Assembly: GCA_002729885.1 (NCBI GenBank)
Contig: PBUB01000029.1
Span: forward strand, 1 to 64,000
DNA: 64,000 bases
Source of the DNA: Spirochaetaceae bacterium
GTDB taxonomy: Bacteria > Spirochaetota > Leptospiria > Leptospirales > Leptonemataceae
Reading direction: 5' to 3'
The position numbers and the translations under genes are program-made. Position 1 is the stretch's first letter. Each line of letters begins with the position of its first letter. The notes under the pieces were generated by a model that saw only the letters and a program-made list of their open reading frames with translations, did not search any database and was not told where the DNA came from. This document shows positions 60,792-64,000 of this stretch, piece after piece.

Positions 60792-61712
60792 CTATTTTTT
60801 TCTGGATTCTGGCAATGGCACAAATTCCGTTTCGCCATCTACAGCGGGGAATTCCTGATTCTGCCATCTTCGTTTTGCATTCTCGATCATTTCCGGGTCC
60901 GAATGCACAAAGTTCCAGTATATTTTTCGCTTTTCCATGGGATCTCCGCCCAGAAGCATAAGTATTGAACGTTCCCGGCTACGAATCTCCAGCGAAGCAC
61001 CATTTTTCAAGATGATCATAGTTCCCTGCGAATAGGTCTGGCCCTCTGCTTCGATGGATCCCATGGCCACATAAACGGCCTGCTCCTTTTCCAGGGAAGG
61101 CACAGTCCAGGAAAAATCAGCATCCAGTTTCGTCTCTGCATAAAGCATGCGAGAAAAAGTTACTACAGGGGATTTATGGTTTTGAATCTCTCCTATCAAT
61201 ACTCGAACGGAGGCTCCATGTAAATCCAATTCAGGAAAGCTATCCGCGGGATGATGAAAAAAGGCAGGTTCATTGTCTTCGGCCTTCTGGGGCAGAGCCA
61301 CCCATATCTGCAGTCCATGTAAGGTCTGGCCCGAGGCGCGAATCTCCGGCCTTACCCTTTCTGAATGAACAATGCCCGAACCGGCCACCATCCAGTTGAT
61401 GGCTCCGGGTCGAATAAGCTGCTCGGAGCCCACACTGTCTCTATGAAGTATTTCGCCTTCAAATAAATAGGTTACTGTGGCCAGTCCAATGTGTGGATGA
61501 GGCAACACATCCATGCCGCTGCCTGGAGCAAATTCCATGGGGCCCATATGGTCGAAGAAGATAAAGGGGCCCACCATCCTTCTGTTTCTGGATGGAAGGG
61601 TTCTGCGAACCATGAAACCACCGCCGATATCGCTCGCTCGAGGCTCCAGCACCAGTTCCACAGGTCCTTCCTGTCCATCGTGGCGCTCGGTTCTAGAATC
61701 GTTCTCAATCAT
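60792..61712 (-). CDS. Pirin family protein
   Basis: VGPFIFFDHMGPMEFAPGSGMDVLPHPHIGLATVTYLFEGEILHRDSVGSEQLIRPGAINWMVAGSGIVHSER. Confidence 0.94.
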   Translation of the reverse strand: MIENDSRTERHDGQEGPVELVLEPRASDIGGGFMVRRTLPSRNRRMVGPFIFFDHMGPMEFAPGSGMDVLPHPHIGLATVTYLFEGEILHRDSVGSEQLIRPGAINWMVAGSGIVHSERVRPEIRASGQTLHGLQIWVALPQKAEDNEPAFFHHPADSFPELDLHGASVRVLIGEIQNHKSPVVTFSRMLYAETKLDADFSWTVPSLEKEQAVYVAMGSIEAEGQTYSQGTMIILKNGASLEIRSRERSILMLLGGDPMEKRKIYWNFVHSDPEMIENAKRRWQNQEFPAVDGETEFVPLPESRKK

Positions 61713-61776
61713 CTGTTTCTCCAGTGCAGGCTCCAGGGCTCTGCGAATCAGTCAGTGCACTGAAGATAAGTCCGAT

Positions 61777-64000
61777 TCAGCCTCTTAGCGGTATATTTTC
61801 CGCTTTCAGGGATTGAATAATTGTATCCAGAATCTTCTGACTGTCTTTGCCAGAAAGAGTTTCGTTATGCCGGGATACACGGACTTTATAGCTCACCGCC
61901 ATTTCATGAGCTTCCAGAGGAGCTCCCCGATAAATGGTCTTCAGCGAGATATCCTGGATTTCTGGAATCTTCAGATAGCGTACGATATCTACCGGTCTTG
62001 CGGTGGAATCCTTCTCGTTCAGAACAACCGTGAATTCAAACAGGGAGTCCGGCTGATTGCCCGGAGGACTGTAGAAGGACTGTCTGCTCTGAAAAGCGGC
62101 CCAGGTCTGGAGCAGATCGAAATCCAGATCAAACAGAACTCCAGTCCTTTTTAGTTCAAACCTGGCAGCGTAACCTGGATGTATAATTCCTCCATAACCC
62201 AGTAGAGTAGAGGTCATAGACTCGGGCATATTTTTTGAAGGCAGTAGATGTATCTCCAGCTCACAGCCGGGATGTAGATAGAACTGTTTATCCTGGCTAT
62301 GTCTGATCTCATAATCTATATTAAGACTCTTCAAATAGGCTTCCAGAATGGAGCGCAGTTCCAGAAATTCTTGAAAGGCCGGCGAATCTACGGACATTTT
62401 TTCCTCGTCCGGCAATGCGATAAGGGATAGTCGATTTCTTTCCTGCGGCAAATCCTTCTCTGGGGTTCCGGACATCTTCTCCGGTGGCTCAAATATCCTT
62501 CCCAGTTCCAGAAGCCGAACAGAATCAAACCTGTTCTGATTCACTGCAGCCTGGCGAAGAAGACCGGGAATCTGCGAGAGTCGCATTCTATCCTGAGAAG
62601 TGTTTACCGGATTCAGGATCCTGAGCCCGGGTCCCCCATAGGGCTCGTTGTCTTTCTGTGAACAAAAAGAGTAATTCAGAGTTTCGTAGAAGCCGTGGCT
62701 GCGAAACGTGTGTTTGATCTGTTTTTCCAGGTTTCGCTTTTCGTTTAGCGGTACGGATACCAGTTCCGGGGCAGGGCCTTTTTCGGGAATGTTATCATAG
62801 CCATAGATTCGACCCAGTTCTTCAATGATGTCTTCCGGAATACTTACATCATACTGCGAGCGAAAGGTGGGCGCCGTAAAAACAAATTCCACCGGCAGGT
62901 CATCTGATAAAGTCGACGGTGCCGATTTCTTTTTGGCTGCACTGTTAGCGGTCTTTTTCTTCGCTGACTTTTTCGCATTTTGCGATTTCTTGCTTCCGGT
63001 AGCGCTTTTCGTTCCCGAGCTGTTTCTGGATGCAGCTCTGGAACCCGGGTCAACCTGGCCATTGATAGAAACTTCGAAATAGAGTCTTCGCATAGTATCT
63101 GCAACTTCATCGGCGGAGATGTCAAATCCCAGCCGAGTTCTGAGAAAGGAAAGGCTGGTCTTAATCTTATTTCTTTTTCCAGTGCTGTCTCCTGCCTTAA
63201 CCACAGAGCCAAAGGTTGCCTCAGGACATAGTTTAGAAATAACCTGGGCCAGACGCTTCAGGCCCGGCACCATCTTGGCCGGGTCCTGGCCTTTTTCAAA
63301 TCGTACCGCCGAATCCGTGCGATTGGGTAATCTGGAAAGGGTTCTGCGAATGAGCTCCCGGGGAAACGTTGCGGACTCCAGAAAGATTTCTGTAGTGCCC
63401 TGCGAAATGGCCGTTTCCGATCCTCCGATGATTCCTCCCACAGCCACGGGATGAGGCTTTTTCCTGGATCCTCCCTCTGCGAGGATCAGCACTGAATTTT
63501 CGGGCACTTCTGTGGATTGCTCATCCAGTGTATCTACAGAGACGCCTTTCTTTGCTTTGTCGATAGCAATGCTGTCGCATCCCAGTTTCTTTCGGTCGAA
63601 TGCATGGTTGGGTTGAGCCAGTTCCAGCATCACATAGTTGGAGGCATCCACGATATTGCTAATGGATTTCTGGCCCACTGCTGCCAGTCTGGCTCGGAGC
63701 CATAGTGGCGATGGTCCTACAGTAATGCCGTCCGCTGAAAGCCCGGCATATCCCAGAGCTGCTTCATTGCGAATTTCAATTTTATAGGAAGGGATTCCCT
63801 TCTTTGCTGCCGGGGACTCAGTCTGCAATGGATCGAACTGCAGGCTGCGACGGTATATAGCTGCGATCTCCCTTGCGAAGCCAAAATGACACCAGAGATC
63901 GGGTCTGTGAGTGATGGATTTGTTGTCTATATCCAGCACTGTATCCACCACTGGAATGAGAGAGGAGACCGGCTTGCCCAGAAATTTCCCGGGCTGAACC
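61777..64000 (-). CDS. pheT: Phenylalanyl-tRNA synthetase beta subunit (5' end beyond window)
   Basis: IDNKSITHRPDLWCHFGFAREIAAIYRR; ISNIVDASNYVMLELAQPNHAFD; frame is open to the right edge; C-terminal anticodon-binding-like domain YKVRVSRHNETLSGKD. Confidence 0.94.
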   Translation of the reverse strand, partial: VQPGKFLGKPVSSLIPVVDTVLDIDNKSITHRPDLWCHFGFAREIAAIYRRSLQFDPLQTESPAAKKGIPSYKIEIRNEAALGYAGLSADGITVGPSPLWLRARLAAVGQKSISNIVDASNYVMLELAQPNHAFDRKKLGCDSIAIDKAKKGVSVDTLDEQSTEVPENSVLILAEGGSRKKPHPVAVGGIIGGSETAISQGTTEIFLESATFPRELIRRTLSRLPNRTDSAVRFEKGQDPAKMVPGLKRLAQVISKLCPEATFGSVVKAGDSTGKRNKIKTSLSFLRTRLGFDISADEVADTMRRLYFEVSINGQVDPGSRAASRNSSGTKSATGSKKSQNAKKSAKKKTANSAAKKKSAPSTLSDDLPVEFVFTAPTFRSQYDVSIPEDIIEELGRIYGYDNIPEKGPAPELVSVPLNEKRNLEKQIKHTFRSHGFYETLNYSFCSQKDNEPYGGPGLRILNPVNTSQDRMRLSQIPGLLRQAAVNQNRFDSVRLLELGRIFEPPEKMSGTPEKDLPQERNRLSLIALPDEEKMSVDSPAFQEFLELRSILEAYLKSLNIDYEIRHSQDKQFYLHPGCELEIHLLPSKNMPESMTSTLLGYGGIIHPGYAARFELKRTGVLFDLDFDLLQTWAAFQSRQSFYSPPGNQPDSLFEFTVVLNEKDSTARPVDIVRYLKIPEIQDISLKTIYRGAPLEAHEMAVSYKVRVSRHNETLSGKDSQKILDTIIQSLKAENIPLRG

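Overview
The window is a chromosomal segment of about 50% GC from what looks like a spirochaete of the order Leptospirales. This placement is an inference from a LruC-domain lipoprotein, a DUF1554 lipoprotein and many cyclase/PAS/GAF signalling proteins. Gene density is high. No CRISPR array, prophage or transposase was recognised. Main blocks: (i) a carboxylesterase C-terminus and hypothetical proteins (1-3300); (ii) three tRNA genes: Met/Ile-like CAU, initiator CAU and Leu CAA; (iii) a GAF-GGDEF protein, RsmE, a DUF454 protein and a sucA-sucB-lpd operon; (iv) a solitary rpsR with a clear terminator; (v) an overlapping operon with paired cNMP-binding domains, a possible degenerate PP2C and an SGNH-like protein, followed by an MBL hydrolase and a LruC lipoprotein; (vi) a NarXL-like two-component pair; (vii) a five-gene minus-strand operon encoding a 1798-aa kinase/ATPase/GAF/cyclase, a second cyclase, a FecR-like protein, a membrane protein and a DUF1554 lipoprotein; (viii) an MCP and a tandem ThyX-like protein; (ix) a dcw cluster from rsmH to ftsZ with no ftsI and one gene inserted on the opposite strand; (x) an NfeD and SPFH pair; (xi) a sensor, small membrane proteins, a pirin and a 5'-truncated pheT. 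The most interesting items are a tandem 22-bp repeat abutting a promoter upstream of the LruC lipoprotein, a REP-like repeat pair with compensatory changes, the cyclase/CNB signalling blocks, the split-motif ThyX tandem, disordered insertions in several core enzymes, and an unlisted 57-aa Cys-rich ORF.
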